A stretch of 64,000 nt of DNA from Levilactobacillus spicheri DSM 15429 (lineage in GTDB: Bacteria; Bacillota; Bacilli; Lactobacillales; Lactobacillaceae). The position numbers were made by a program, and so were the translations under genes. Below the pieces are notes generated by a model. That model was given only the letters and a program-made list of their open reading frames with translations, ran no database searches and was not told the origin of the DNA. The stretch is taken from positions 373,006-437,005 of the forward strand of contig NZ_AZFC01000035.1 of the NCBI RefSeq assembly GCF_001435095.1. Reading direction: 5' to 3'. Positions 27,652-36,732 of the stretch are shown here, piece by piece; position 1 is the stretch's first letter; each line of letters starts with the position of its first letter.

Positions 27652-27702
27652 TTGCTCGCCGGCGTGGAGCGGATGACATCGACAATCACAATCGGAATAC
27701 CG

Positions 27703-27930
27703 TCAAAACTGCTTCAGTTGTCCCCGCACGTAGCGCCAGGTTTCTGGGTCGGCCAGATCGATGGTCGACGGGAAGAAGTGTTGCAGGTCCTGGCGGATGA
27801 AGGCCTCGTTGATGGTGAACCACTCGTCCTCCGCCGCCGCGTCCTGGAACGTGTTCAGGTAATACGGGTCATCGATCTGCAACAGCACGTGCAGGATCAG
27901 GTCCTGGTCCTTCGGGGATAGGCTCGCCAT
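27703..27930 (-). CDS. Small protein downstream of PEP carboxykinase, 75 aa
   Basis: I do not recognise this acidic, soluble protein (MASLSPKDQDLILHVLLQID, ending RGQLKQF). A strong AAAGGAGG precedes the ATG, which lies 19 bp after pckA, so the two are very probably co-transcribed. A role in pckA function or regulation is inferred from position only. Confidence 0.72.
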   Translation of the reverse strand: MASLSPKDQDLILHVLLQIDDPYYLNTFQDAAAEDEWFTINEAFIRQDLQHFFPSTIDLADPETWRYVRGQLKQF

Positions 27931-27949
27931 CGCGGCCCCCTCCTTTCGG

Positions 27950-29674
27950 CTACTTGGTCATCAGCTCGGTCAACAGTTCCTTGGCAGATTCATTCAATTT
28001 TGCTTGTGACTTGTCGTTGCCTAAATGGGTGTAGATCTCCCCCACGTAAACGTGGTCCTTGAAGAGTTGGTCGAAGACCGCGTCGATGATGGGCCGCGTC
28101 GCCGCCTCTTCTTGAACCGGGCCAAACGGGTTGGCGAAGAAGGTCGTACTCATCCCCACTTCGTCGGTGGTCCCCAACGCCTTGCGTTTGCCGGCGATGA
28201 AGGTCGCCTTAGCCGCCTCCTGGTCGGTGAACTGGTGAATGCCGACCGCGTCGTCGTAGTTGTTGGCGTAGACCCACATGTCGATCTCGTGGTGGGCGAC
28301 CACCCGTGGCCAGGTGTTGGCCGGGATGATGACCCGCGCGTTCTTCTGTTCGGGGTTCATGTAGATCCCCCGGTCCATGTTGTTGAAGGCGACCTCACTG
28401 CTCAGGTCATCCAACCGCACGAAGGCCCCGGTTTCGGTCCCCTGAGCGTAGATGCCCTGACCGCCCGGCTGCAGGGTGAAGCTGCCCATGTCGTCAAAAA
28501 TCGTTTCGATGCTGGCAATCTTTTCGTCGGCCACCGTCTGGAGGGCCTCGATGGACTCGGACTTACCGGCCCCGGAGTCCCCGAAGAAGACCACCGTCTT
28601 TTTCACGCCGTTGGCAAAGGTAATCTTGACCATCGACCCGTGGATCGGCAACTTGCCCTGGTCGATCATGTGCAGGTTGTGCAGCGTCAGGCAGATCTTC
28701 TTCATGTAGCCAAAGTACGTGGTCTGGTCGTTGTAGGGAACCTGACCCACGTAAAGTTGGTTGGCCGCATCGTAGTAGTAGTGGCCGTTTTCGGGATCAG
28801 TATCGCCCTGGGCACTCGGGGAGCCAAACAGCAGGATCAGGTCCGGCTTGTGGCCCTCGATCTCTTGCCGGTCGGCTAGCTGGAACAGGTTGGCTAAGGC
28901 CAAGCCGGACGCCAGGTAGTCGCGGTCGAAGTAGAGGTAGGCCAGGCTTTCCCCGATCATGGCCGGGTAGCAGTACCAGTCCTTGTCGGTCCCCGTGAAG
29001 TTGGTCAACGGGTTGACCTTGCTGGCGGTAAAGCGGCCCTTGCGCTTGTTGCTCTTGGTGTGCAGCATCATCGGCGGCCGCAACATCAAGCGCGTCAGGA
29101 AGCGGATATTGCCCAGGCTTTCGTACCCCTGGGGCATCGGCCACGCGATCTTTTGCAACAAGACGCAGGCGCTCGACGCCGCACTGGTCTGCCGGTACAC
29201 GTGGTTGGCGTGCCCCTGCAGTTTTTCTTCGATGGTCCGGTACAACCGGATGACCAGCTCGTTAAAGTGTTGGTCGATGGTCATGAACTCGGCCGAGACC
29301 ACGTCGTTATGCTGCGTGGACATCGTGGCGACCCGCAGATAGGACCGGTAGTACGAGTAGAGGTCTTCAATGCTGGCCAGGATCTCAGCGGCAGGGTATT
29401 GATCGAACGCGTCCGGTTGATTGGTCAGAATGGCCTTCAAAGTGGCCACGTAGGTCGGCGCGTCAACCCGGTTAAAGGTCGTGGCCGGATCGGCGTCGTC
29501 GGGAACGTACGCCCGTTGTTCTGCCAAGAAAAGGTTAATAAATGCGGCTAACTCATCACTGTTCACCAGGTCAAAGATACTGGTGATAAATCGTGCGTTA
29601 TAGTTCAGCACGGCAACGTTTCGGTCTGGGTTGGCATAAAACGCCGGTAAATCAATTGCTGCTGGTTCTGTCAT
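27950..29674 (-). CDS. pckA: Phosphoenolpyruvate carboxykinase (ATP)
   Basis: This 574-aa protein is of the length seen for lactobacillar ATP-type PEP carboxykinases. It interconverts oxaloacetate plus ATP with PEP, CO2 and ADP. The nucleotide loop FFGDSGAGKSESIEAL lies at about residues 365-380, and DDMGSF follows. In lactobacilli it links C4 acids or malate and citrate use to PEP; the direction here cannot be read from sequence. It is followed by a 75-aa gene. Confidence 0.92.
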   Translation of the reverse strand: MTEPAAIDLPAFYANPDRNVAVLNYNARFITSIFDLVNSDELAAFINLFLAEQRAYVPDDADPATTFNRVDAPTYVATLKAILTNQPDAFDQYPAAEILASIEDLYSYYRSYLRVATMSTQHNDVVSAEFMTIDQHFNELVIRLYRTIEEKLQGHANHVYRQTSAASSACVLLQKIAWPMPQGYESLGNIRFLTRLMLRPPMMLHTKSNKRKGRFTASKVNPLTNFTGTDKDWYCYPAMIGESLAYLYFDRDYLASGLALANLFQLADRQEIEGHKPDLILLFGSPSAQGDTDPENGHYYYDAANQLYVGQVPYNDQTTYFGYMKKICLTLHNLHMIDQGKLPIHGSMVKITFANGVKKTVVFFGDSGAGKSESIEALQTVADEKIASIETIFDDMGSFTLQPGGQGIYAQGTETGAFVRLDDLSSEVAFNNMDRGIYMNPEQKNARVIIPANTWPRVVAHHEIDMWVYANNYDDAVGIHQFTDQEAAKATFIAGKRKALGTTDEVGMSTTFFANPFGPVQEEAATRPIIDAVFDQLFKDHVYVGEIYTHLGNDKSQAKLNESAKELLTELMTK

Positions 29675-29745
29675 AAAAAAGCCCCTCTCTCATAATTTCC
29701 TAATGGCAATTTTAGCGTACTTTCACCCCAGATGAAAGCGACTTC

Positions 29746-30630
29746 TCACGAACTTTGGGTGGTAATTAAGTCGAACAGCGCTTGCAGGTCGGCGTGGTGG
29801 GGATTATCCGCGCGGTAGATGGCCGAAACGACCCGCAGATCCGCCGGGACCGCCACCCGAAGTTTCCGGACGTTAAAGGCCGCCAGGTACAGGGTGTCGG
29901 CCACCAGCCCCACCGCCTGGGAGGACTGGACCATGCCGGCGATCGAAATCTCGTCCGGATAGGCCGCCTTCAGCTGCAAGGCGTCGGCTACCCCGGCGTG
30001 GGCCAGGATGCGCTGGACCTTTTGGCCGATCAATAACTGCGGGTCATAGGTCAACACGGGATAGTCGACCAGGTCATTGAGCGTCAGCTGCCGCCGGTGG
30101 GCCAACGGGTGGTCGGGCGCGACGATGACGATGAAGGCCTGCTTGAGGAGCGCTTGGTACTGGTACCCCGGCCACCGGTCATCCACCGCGGCGATGCCCA
30201 GGTCGAAGGTCCCCGCCTTGAGCCCACGCTGAACGGCCTCGCTGGGCACGCTGTGGAGCTCGAACTGCACGCGGCCGGTCCGCTGTTGCTCGAACTGGTG
30301 GAGCACCTTCGGCAGGTAGGTCCCAATCACGGTCGGGATGCAGCCCACCCGGACGGTCACCGGTTGGTGTGCCTGGGCGGCCTGCAACTCGGCGATACCG
30401 GTATCTAAGCCCTGCAGACTGGTGGTCACGACCTTGAGCAGTTGCCGACCTGTGTCCGTCAGCACAATGTGGCGGCCCTGCTTATGAAAAAGCGTGAGGT
30501 GCAGCTCCTCTTCAAGGTGGTGCATCGCCTTGCTCAGGCTCGGCTGACTCACGTGAAGTTCTTGGGCCGCCTGGGTGTAGTTCTCCAGACGACCGATGCA
30601 GGCGAAGTAACGCAGCTGACTCAGATTCAT
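29746..30630 (-). CDS. LysR family regulator, divergent from the shikimate/quinate-type cluster
   Basis: The 294-aa protein has the LysR helix-turn-helix (MNLSQLRYFACIGRLENYTQ, then SQPSLSKAMHHLEEEL) and a substrate-binding domain. The start at 30630 has GGAGGG seven bases upstream. It is divergent from an OFA transporter and two dehydrogenases, the classical arrangement in which the regulator controls the divergent operon in response to its substrate. Confidence 0.9.
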   Translation of the reverse strand: MNLSQLRYFACIGRLENYTQAAQELHVSQPSLSKAMHHLEEELHLTLFHKQGRHIVLTDTGRQLLKVVTTSLQGLDTGIAELQAAQAHQPVTVRVGCIPTVIGTYLPKVLHQFEQQRTGRVQFELHSVPSEAVQRGLKAGTFDLGIAAVDDRWPGYQYQALLKQAFIVIVAPDHPLAHRRQLTLNDLVDYPVLTYDPQLLIGQKVQRILAHAGVADALQLKAAYPDEISIAGMVQSSQAVGLVADTLYLAAFNVRKLRVAVPADLRVVSAIYRADNPHHADLQALFDLITTQSS

Positions 30631-30794
30631 GACGGTCCCTCCTGTTCTCTTATTCACAATCTATGCCCTGAGGTTATCAATCCCGCCGCAATCGGTATTG
30701 GTTTTTTGCTTACCTCTACCCTACCATAGAACGTGTAGAGAGCGCTTTCTCAATTGACAAAACTTTGACGATTACATAATAGGTGGTGCTTTTC

Positions 30795-32024
30795 ATGGAA
30801 ACAACGCATGTTTCGACGCACGTCTCAGGCCAACGGCGGTTCATCTTCACCGCCGCCTTCATCATCATCTTCTGTTGCTCGGCATCGGCGGCCTTCTCCG
30901 TTTTCGCCGACACGCTGGTCCAAGCGACCGGGGCCACGGCCTCGCAGGTCGCTTTGACCCTGACCATTTACCAATTCTTCATGGCCGCGTTCGGCATCCT
31001 CTCCGGCCGGATCATCGACCACTCCTCGCCCAAGAAACTGATGTACGTGGGCGGCGCCATTTTCGGGCTGGGCTGGTTCCTGGGGGCCTTCGCCCACAAC
31101 CTCTGGTTCCTCTACCTCTCGATTGGGGTCCTGGCCGGGACCGGGAACGGCCTGCTCTATAACCCCGCGCTGTTGACCACGCTGAAGTGGTTCCCCGAAA
31201 AGCGGGGCACGATTTCCGGCTTGCTGCTGGGGGCCGCCTCCCTCGGCCCGCTGGTGTTGGCTAAGGCCGGGGCCTGGCTGTGTGCCACCATGGGCGCCGC
31301 CGGCCTGATGCCCATCGGGGCGACCTACCTAATCTTAGTCTGGCTGGTCGGCTGGTTGATGGCCTCCCCCGAGACGCCCGCTGCGGCGACCCAGACACCG
31401 GCCACGACCGGAATGGCTCCCAAGGAAATGTTGACGTCTCTGACCTTCTGGCTGCTGTTGTCCCTCTTCGCCATCGCCTGCACGGCCGGCATCATGCTGA
31501 TTGGCTCCCTGTCGACAATTGCCCAGATGCAATTGGAACTGACGCCGTTAGTCGCCGCAAACTTCGTGGTGGTCAACACGTTGGCCAACTTCTTCGGCCG
31601 GATGATCACCGGTCGGGCCGTGGACCGTTTGGGCGAAACGAAGACCCTGCTCTTCATCCTGTGCCTCACGATCATCGGGTTAGCCGGCCTGCGGTTCGCC
31701 GAGAACATCGCCATCTTCACCATCTTCCTGATCATCCTGGGTGCATCGTTCGGGGGCGTGCTGGTGGTTTTCCCGACCCTGACCGGCAAGACCTTTGGCG
31801 CCAAGTTCTCCGGCACCAACTACGGCATCATGTTCTTCGGCTACGCGATTGGGGCGCTGATTGGCCCGCAGATTGCCACGTTGACCATGCACGCCAACCA
31901 GGGGACCCACGCCTACTACGGCTCCTACCTGGTCGCCATCGGCGTCGCGGTCGTCGGCATTTTGATTGACCTGTACCTGATGCACCAAGGCATCGGCCAG
32001 CACACTGAAAATGGAGGCAATTAA
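30795..32024 (+). CDS. MFS transporter, OFA (oxalate/formate antiporter) family
   Basis: This 409-aa protein has twelve membrane segments, with GTGNGLLYNPALLTTLKWFP and KWFPEKRGTISG typical of the OFA branch, which carries small organic acids. The start at 30795 has AGGTGG upstream. It is followed after two bases by a shikimate dehydrogenase-like gene, so it probably imports the acid that the two downstream dehydrogenases act on. Shikimate or quinate is my guess. Confidence 0.85.
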   Translation: METTHVSTHVSGQRRFIFTAAFIIIFCCSASAAFSVFADTLVQATGATASQVALTLTIYQFFMAAFGILSGRIIDHSSPKKLMYVGGAIFGLGWFLGAFAHNLWFLYLSIGVLAGTGNGLLYNPALLTTLKWFPEKRGTISGLLLGAASLGPLVLAKAGAWLCATMGAAGLMPIGATYLILVWLVGWLMASPETPAAATQTPATTGMAPKEMLTSLTFWLLLSLFAIACTAGIMLIGSLSTIAQMQLELTPLVAANFVVVNTLANFFGRMITGRAVDRLGETKTLLFILCLTIIGLAGLRFAENIAIFTIFLIILGASFGGVLVVFPTLTGKTFGAKFSGTNYGIMFFGYAIGALIGPQIATLTMHANQGTHAYYGSYLVAIGVAVVGILIDLYLMHQGIGQHTENGGN

Positions 32025-32026
32025 TC

Positions 32027-32875
32027 ATGGAAATTGATGGACATACAAAATTAGTAGGGCTGATCGCCCACCCGGCCGGCCACTCCAAGTCACCGGCCAT
32101 GCACAACGCCGCGTTCGCCGCGGCCGACCTGAACGCCCGCTTCTTGGCCTTCGACGTCGAACCGGACCAACTCCCGGCCGCCGTCAACGCCTTACGCGCC
32201 TTTAAAATGCTGGGGGCCAGCGTCTCCATGCCCTTTAAGCAGGCCGTGATCCCCCTGCTGGACCACCTGGACCAGACCGCCCAACTGGTGGGCGCCGTCA
32301 ACACCATCGTCAACCACGACGGGGAACTGACCGGCTACACCACCGACGGCATCGGCTTCGTCGAGGCCCTCAAGGACGACGGCGTTTCCCTGCAGGGGCA
32401 GACCATGGTCCTTGCCGGGGTGGGCGGGGCCGGCACCCCCATCGCCATTCAGGCCGCCCTCTCCGGCCTGAAGACGCTCAACGTCTTCAACATCAACGAC
32501 CCGTCGGTGGCCAACGCTCAGCACATCGTCAGCGTCATCAATGACCAGACCGACTGTCACGCGACCTTCACCCCGTTGGAGGACCAGGACCGCTTCCGCC
32601 AGGCCATCGCCGAGGCCGACGTTTACGCCGACGCGACCGGCCTGGGCATGGGAAAACTGGTCGACCGGACCCTGGTCGCGGATCCCGCGTGGTTCCACCC
32701 CGAGATGACCGTCTTCGACACGGTCTACGCCCCGGCGACCACCAAACTGATGACCGTCGCCCAACAGGCCCACGTGGCTCACGTGATCAACGGCCAGGGC
32801 ATGCTGCTGAACCAGGGGGCCGCGGCCTTCAAGCTGTGGACCGGCGTTCCGATGCCGACCACCCAACGCGTTTAA
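32027..32875 (+). CDS. Shikimate/quinate dehydrogenase-like protein
   Basis: This 282-aa AroE family protein has the substrate motif HSKSPAMHN, the catalytic Lys in MPFKQAV, the TTDGIGF segment and the dinucleotide loop LAGVGGAGTP. It lies two bases after the transporter and 16 before an SDR gene. The accessory setting, with no aro biosynthesis genes around and a LysR regulator, favours catabolism of shikimate or quinate (YdiB-like) over biosynthesis. The exact substrate is not decidable here. Confidence 0.85.
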   Translation: MEIDGHTKLVGLIAHPAGHSKSPAMHNAAFAAADLNARFLAFDVEPDQLPAAVNALRAFKMLGASVSMPFKQAVIPLLDHLDQTAQLVGAVNTIVNHDGELTGYTTDGIGFVEALKDDGVSLQGQTMVLAGVGGAGTPIAIQAALSGLKTLNVFNINDPSVANAQHIVSVINDQTDCHATFTPLEDQDRFRQAIAEADVYADATGLGMGKLVDRTLVADPAWFHPEMTVFDTVYAPATTKLMTVAQQAHVAHVINGQGMLLNQGAAAFKLWTGVPMPTTQRV

Positions 32876-32891
32876 CCGAGAAAGGAAGTTC

Positions 32892-33719
32892 ATGACGATG
32901 ACAGAAGATTGGTTAGGTTTACAGGATAAAGTGTGCGTCGTGACCGGCGCCATCGGGGGCATGGGCACCGAGATCTGCCGGGCACTGGCCGGGCAGCACG
33001 CCACCGTGGTCGCCCTCGACCAGGACCCCGACAAGGTCGCTCAGCTGGTCACCCAGTTGATCAACGACGACCACATCGCCGGGCTGGCGATCAGCTGCGA
33101 CGTCACCAAGGAAAGTAGCGTCCAGCAAGCGGTGCAACAGGTGCGCGACACCTTCGGCCACGTCGACGTGGTCATCAACACCGCCGGCATCCTCAAGTTC
33201 GATCCGCTGGAAGACCTGGATTACGCGACCTGGAAGCAGGTCCTCGACGTCAACCTGAACGGCTACTACCTGGTCACCCACGAATTCGGCAAATTGATGA
33301 TCCAACAGCATCACGGGACCTTCGTCCACATCTCCACCGTGGCCAGCGACATTCCCGAGACTTACAGCGGCGCCTACAGCACCAGTAAGGCGGCCGTGAA
33401 CATGCTGTCCAAGCAAGTCGCGGCCGAATGGGGCATGTTCGGTATCCGTAGTAACGTGCTGGAGCCCTGCCTGGTCAAGACCCCGATGTCGGCGGCCTTC
33501 TACGCCGACCCGGCCGTGGAAAACGGGCGCAAGGCCCTGACCGCCAGCAAGCGTATCGGGACGACCACCGATATCGCCAACGCCATCCTATTCTTGGCGA
33601 GCGACCGTTCCGACTACATCAACGCGACCGGCCTGGCCATCGACGGCGGCTTTAGCGTCATGATGCAGAACCAGATTCCCAAGCCCGGCGGCCGGCGGAA
33701 GTTCGCCGAGACGCACTAG
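32892..33719 (+). CDS. Short-chain dehydrogenase/reductase
   Basis: This 275-aa classical SDR has the cofactor motif TGAIGGMG, the NTAG-like NTAGIL, and the catalytic Ser-Tyr-Lys in STVAS and YSTSKAAV. The C-terminus INATGLAIDGGF is typical. Asp at the end of strand 2 (ALDQD) suggests NAD. It is the last gene of the OFA-AroE-SDR unit, so a reduced shikimate derivative or related alcohol is a likely substrate, by inference. Two possible ATGs (32892, 32898) exist; the first fits the ribosome site better. Confidence 0.87.
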   Translation: MTMTEDWLGLQDKVCVVTGAIGGMGTEICRALAGQHATVVALDQDPDKVAQLVTQLINDDHIAGLAISCDVTKESSVQQAVQQVRDTFGHVDVVINTAGILKFDPLEDLDYATWKQVLDVNLNGYYLVTHEFGKLMIQQHHGTFVHISTVASDIPETYSGAYSTSKAAVNMLSKQVAAEWGMFGIRSNVLEPCLVKTPMSAAFYADPAVENGRKALTASKRIGTTTDIANAILFLASDRSDYINATGLAIDGGFSVMMQNQIPKPGGRRKFAETH

Positions 33720-33746
33720 GCTGCGTAAATATTTATGAATCCTCTC

Positions 33747-33792
33747 AAAAATCCGCGTCACTCGCCAAAGGGCCCCTGACACGGATTTTTAA
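33747..33792. terminator. Terminator after the SDR gene
   Basis: AAAAATCCG and CGGATTTTT form the base of a long imperfect hairpin with T and A runs on both sides, so it could act in either direction. Confidence 0.75.
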
Positions 33793-33866
33793 GTTGCAGA
33801 ACTGGACAAGACACACTGGTCAATCGCCCTTCCCCGCGGTAAACTACGACTCAAGGAGGGATTTCC

Positions 33867-34319
33867 ATGACAATTGACTCGTTTTGGCACCAGTTTCGCA
33901 TCCACCATCCGGCCATCACGACCGACACGTACGACGCCTACATGCTCGGCGCTGAGGGCGACGTGGCCACGGCCGACCACCTGGCCGCCCTCATCAAAGC
34001 CGGCACGAAGACCGCAACCACCTCGGCCTACGACCTGTATGGCCCGGACGAGCCCCTGCCCCGGGTCGGTGAGTACAGCATCGTCCTCGATGGGCACCAC
34101 CAACCGGTCTGCGTGACCCAGACCGTGGTCGTGGAGACTGTTCCCTTTCTCCAGGTATCGGCCGAACACGCCTACCACGAGGGGGAGGGCACCCGGGGCC
34201 TCAAGGAATGGCGCCAGGTCCACCGGGAGTTCTTCAGGCAAGAATACGCGGCCAGTCACCGCCCCTTCGATGAGCACCACCTGCCCTGCGTCTGCGAGGT
34301 CTTCCGGGTGTTGGACTAA
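33867..34319 (+). CDS. ASCH domain protein
   Basis: This 150-aa ASCH family protein resembles the YqfB-type group. ALIKAGTKTATTSAY and GEYSIVLDG are characteristic, and TRGLKEWRQVHREFF is the C-terminal helix. ASCH domains are thought to bind RNA, and related proteins cleave modified cytidines. AAGGAGG precedes the ATG. It is monocistronic. Confidence 0.85.
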   Translation: MTIDSFWHQFRIHHPAITTDTYDAYMLGAEGDVATADHLAALIKAGTKTATTSAYDLYGPDEPLPRVGEYSIVLDGHHQPVCVTQTVVVETVPFLQVSAEHAYHEGEGTRGLKEWRQVHREFFRQEYAASHRPFDEHHLPCVCEVFRVLD

Positions 34320-34342
34320 AGTGGTAGTTGCCGATTGCCTCC

Positions 34343-34450
34343 GCTCAGCTGGGCCGTGACGACCGTGGGCACGACTTGAAGCCCCGCAGATCACGTAGGT
34401 CTACAAGGGCGGCCTTGTGGTAAGTCAGCTGGGAAATGCTGACCAACCAC
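34343..34450 (-). repeat. Structured repeat unit C, copy lacking one outer arm
   Basis: The arm GCTCAGCTGGGCC (34343) is followed by hairpin 2 (34375-34407) and hairpin 1 (34417-34450). The matching outer arm is missing, so the unit is truncated after hairpin 1. It lies in the gene-free stretch 34320-34786 with a terminator and a D unit. Confidence 0.7.
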
Positions 34451-34535
34451 CCTAGTCGTACAGCAGCTATGTTTTTTCTACATCTCTCACGGAAAAGATG
34501 TCAGTCAACAGAACAATCCATCAAAACTCGCCATC

Positions 34536-34575
34536 AAAAAGGCTCCGAAAGATCAACGTCTTTTCGGAGCCTTTT
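34536..34575. terminator. Bidirectional terminator
   Basis: AAAAGGCTCCGAAAAG-type arms (34537-34550 and 34561-34575) form a long stem with A and T runs at its ends. Confidence 0.8.
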
Positions 34576-34628
34576 AGTTATTCTAAATTACCAACCCTGG
34601 CTAGATTGCCAAAGTAGCTGAAGCTGGA

Positions 34629-34767
34629 GGGCCGACCAAAATGGGCTCAGGGGTGATATTTTCCTTAGCCGGCGTTTTTCGCCGACTTAGGAAAAGGCCG
34701 AACTGGAAGACCTGGGTTTCGGGCTTCCAGTCGTGCCCACCCCGTTCCAGCCCATTTTGGTTGGCCC
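34629..34767 (+). repeat. Structured repeat unit D, copy 1
   Basis: The outer arms GGGCCGACCAAAATGGGCT and AGCCCATTTTGGTTGGCCC pair nearly perfectly. Hairpin 1 lies at about 34659-34694 and hairpin 2 at 34703-34730, with AAGGCCGAACT and AGTCGTGCC at the junction as in units A-C. Confidence 0.8.
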
Positions 34768-34786
34768 GGAAGCTATTTTTCACTCT

Positions 34787-36220
34787 CTATGCCTTCTGTT
34801 GCCGGCCGTCCCGTAACATGGCGGCGAAGATGAAGCCGACGACGGAGACCAGCAGGAAGGTGATGAAGACCGCCCGGTAACCCGCCAGGTTCGCCTGGGC
34901 ACTGCCCAAGCTGAGGTGACTCTTGGTGACCATCGCCAAGATCAGCGTGGCCACGGCGACCCCGGTCGAGCCCAGGATTTGCCGCACCGTGGTGATGACG
35001 GCCGTCCCGTGGGCAATCAGCTGGTCGGGTAATGAGTTGGCCCCCAGCGTGACCGCAGGCATCATGACGAAGGCGTTGCCCCCTTCAATCAGGGCCGCAA
35101 TCAGGATCATCACGACCAGCGGCTGCTTGCCACTGATCAAGACCAGCAGCGCCCAACCGATCACGATCATGCCCATCCCGGTCAGCATGGTCGACTTGAA
35201 CCCAATTTTGTCGGCCAACCGCCCGGTCAGAGGATTCAGGACACTCAGTAAGATGGCCCCGGGAACCAGCGACATCCCCGACGCGAACGGCGATAAGCCC
35301 AGCACCGTTTGGTAGTAGAGCGGAAAGATAATCGTGACCACGATCAGCGCGATGTAGGACGTCCCGGTCAACAGCACGGCCAGGTCGAAGTTAAACGTCT
35401 TGAGCACCCGCAGTTCCAGCAACGGCGTCTCGACGTGGAATTGCCGCCAAACGAAGTAGCCGACCAACAGGATACTGATGACCAATAAGGCGGTCATCGT
35501 CCCCCAGTTGACCCCGGCCTTGCCGATCTGGTTGACCACGTAAAGAATCCCGATGAACCCCAGGCTGCCGACGACGGACAGGTAATCCAGCCGCGACGTC
35601 TTCTGCGGCATCACGTTCTTGATGGTCTTGAGGGCCACCAGGAAGACCACCGTGATGATCAGCATGAAGACCACGAACAGCCCCTGCCACGAGGTGTAGC
35701 GCAGCACGATCCCGGAGATGATGGGACCCACGGCCAGCGCCGACCCCATGACCAGACCGGCGAAGCCCATGACCCCGCCCCGTTTATCCTCCGGTGTGAT
35801 CCGCAGCATGACGGACTGGTACGACGGGAACATGACCCCGACGGCCATGGCCTCCATCACCCGTCCGACCATCATCATCGGAAAGCTGCTGGCCAGGTAG
35901 ATGATAAAGGTCCCCACGTCGAAGAGCGCTAACATACTGATAAAGAGGACCGGAAATCGTAAATTATTCAATAACCACGGACTGACCGGCATCATCACCA
36001 CCATCACCAGCATAAAGCCGGTGGTCAGCCACTGAATCGTCGAGGCTGGCACCCCGAAGTACCGCATCAACGTCGGATAGGCCGTCGACAACGACGACTG
36101 ACTGATCGACATGGTGAAGGTCCCCGCCAACAACGTCCAAATAAACGCCATGCGATGGTACGGCCGCCCCTGTAAGTCGACCGATTGACCCTGTGCATCC
36201 ACAGCTTGCTTGTCTTGCAT
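34787..36220 (-). CDS. MFS multidrug exporter, DHA2 (14-helix) family
   Basis: This 477-aa protein has about fourteen membrane segments and a DHA2-like motif C (SGIVLRYTSWQGLF) near residue 160. It resembles EmrB/QacA-type drug:proton antiporters. The start at 36220 has GAGGGAG eight bases upstream. It stands alone without a local regulator. Substrates cannot be predicted. Confidence 0.85.
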   Translation of the reverse strand: MQDKQAVDAQGQSVDLQGRPYHRMAFIWTLLAGTFTMSISQSSLSTAYPTLMRYFGVPASTIQWLTTGFMLVMVVMMPVSPWLLNNLRFPVLFISMLALFDVGTFIIYLASSFPMMMVGRVMEAMAVGVMFPSYQSVMLRITPEDKRGGVMGFAGLVMGSALAVGPIISGIVLRYTSWQGLFVVFMLIITVVFLVALKTIKNVMPQKTSRLDYLSVVGSLGFIGILYVVNQIGKAGVNWGTMTALLVISILLVGYFVWRQFHVETPLLELRVLKTFNFDLAVLLTGTSYIALIVVTIIFPLYYQTVLGLSPFASGMSLVPGAILLSVLNPLTGRLADKIGFKSTMLTGMGMIVIGWALLVLISGKQPLVVMILIAALIEGGNAFVMMPAVTLGANSLPDQLIAHGTAVITTVRQILGSTGVAVATLILAMVTKSHLSLGSAQANLAGYRAVFITFLLVSVVGFIFAAMLRDGRQQKA

Positions 36221-36420
36221 GTAACCCACTCCCTCATGTTCTAATGCCTAGTTTAGAAAAGTTCTTAACTGATTCCATGCTACGCTTTTTCCGAGAACGT
36301 GTAAACCGATACGGCCCCCGGGCAATCAAGTTACTTATCACGCAATCTCTGTTACAATAAACGTAACGCCGGGACCCGCGCCAGTGGTCCCCATCATTTT
36401 AAAAGAAGTGAGGGTACAAC

Positions 36421-36594
36421 ATGGACTTAGTGGCATACTTGAAAGACGAGATTAACTTTCTAACTGAACAGATGAAGCAGGCCGAGACCGACAACAACAG
36501 CTCCATGCGTTTTCTTTGCGATTCTCGCATCGAAGAAGCCAAGCACATCTTAAAGCAGATCGACAACGGCACGATCACCAGCCTCAAGGCTTAA
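36421..36594 (+). CDS. Small coiled-coil protein, 57 aa
   Basis: The frame MDLVAYLKDEINFLTEQMKQ continues with an acidic helix, a Cys33, and ends GTITSLKA. GTGAGGG lies six bases before the ATG. It is helical and amphipathic throughout. A hairpin (36598-36634) follows the stop. It lies upstream of map but is separated by 138 bp. I do not recognise it. Confidence 0.68.
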   Translation: MDLVAYLKDEINFLTEQMKQAETDNNSSMRFLCDSRIEEAKHILKQIDNGTITSLKA

Positions 36595-36732
36595 CCCAAC
36601 GACTGACCATCCAGTGGATGATTGGTCGTTTAGTCGTTACGCCACTGTTGCCCCTTAATCACGGGTCGGATTCGCCGAATATCTCAATAAGGTGTAGATT
36701 AGAGAGGTAAGCATTTTGAAGGAGGAACTAGT

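Larger units (their letters stand above)
27128..27672 (-). mobile_element. Composite structured repeat (A+B), copy 3, inverted
   Basis: Terminal repeats GCGCTTCACGCCGGCGAGCA (27128) and the complement ending near 27672 bound a 545-bp element in the opposite orientation to copy 1. It contains unit B (27176-27315) and unit A (27536-27651). Between them lies a linker sharing words with the 23.4-kb copy. No coding frame is supported. It fills the gene-free stretch 27094-27702. Confidence 0.8.
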
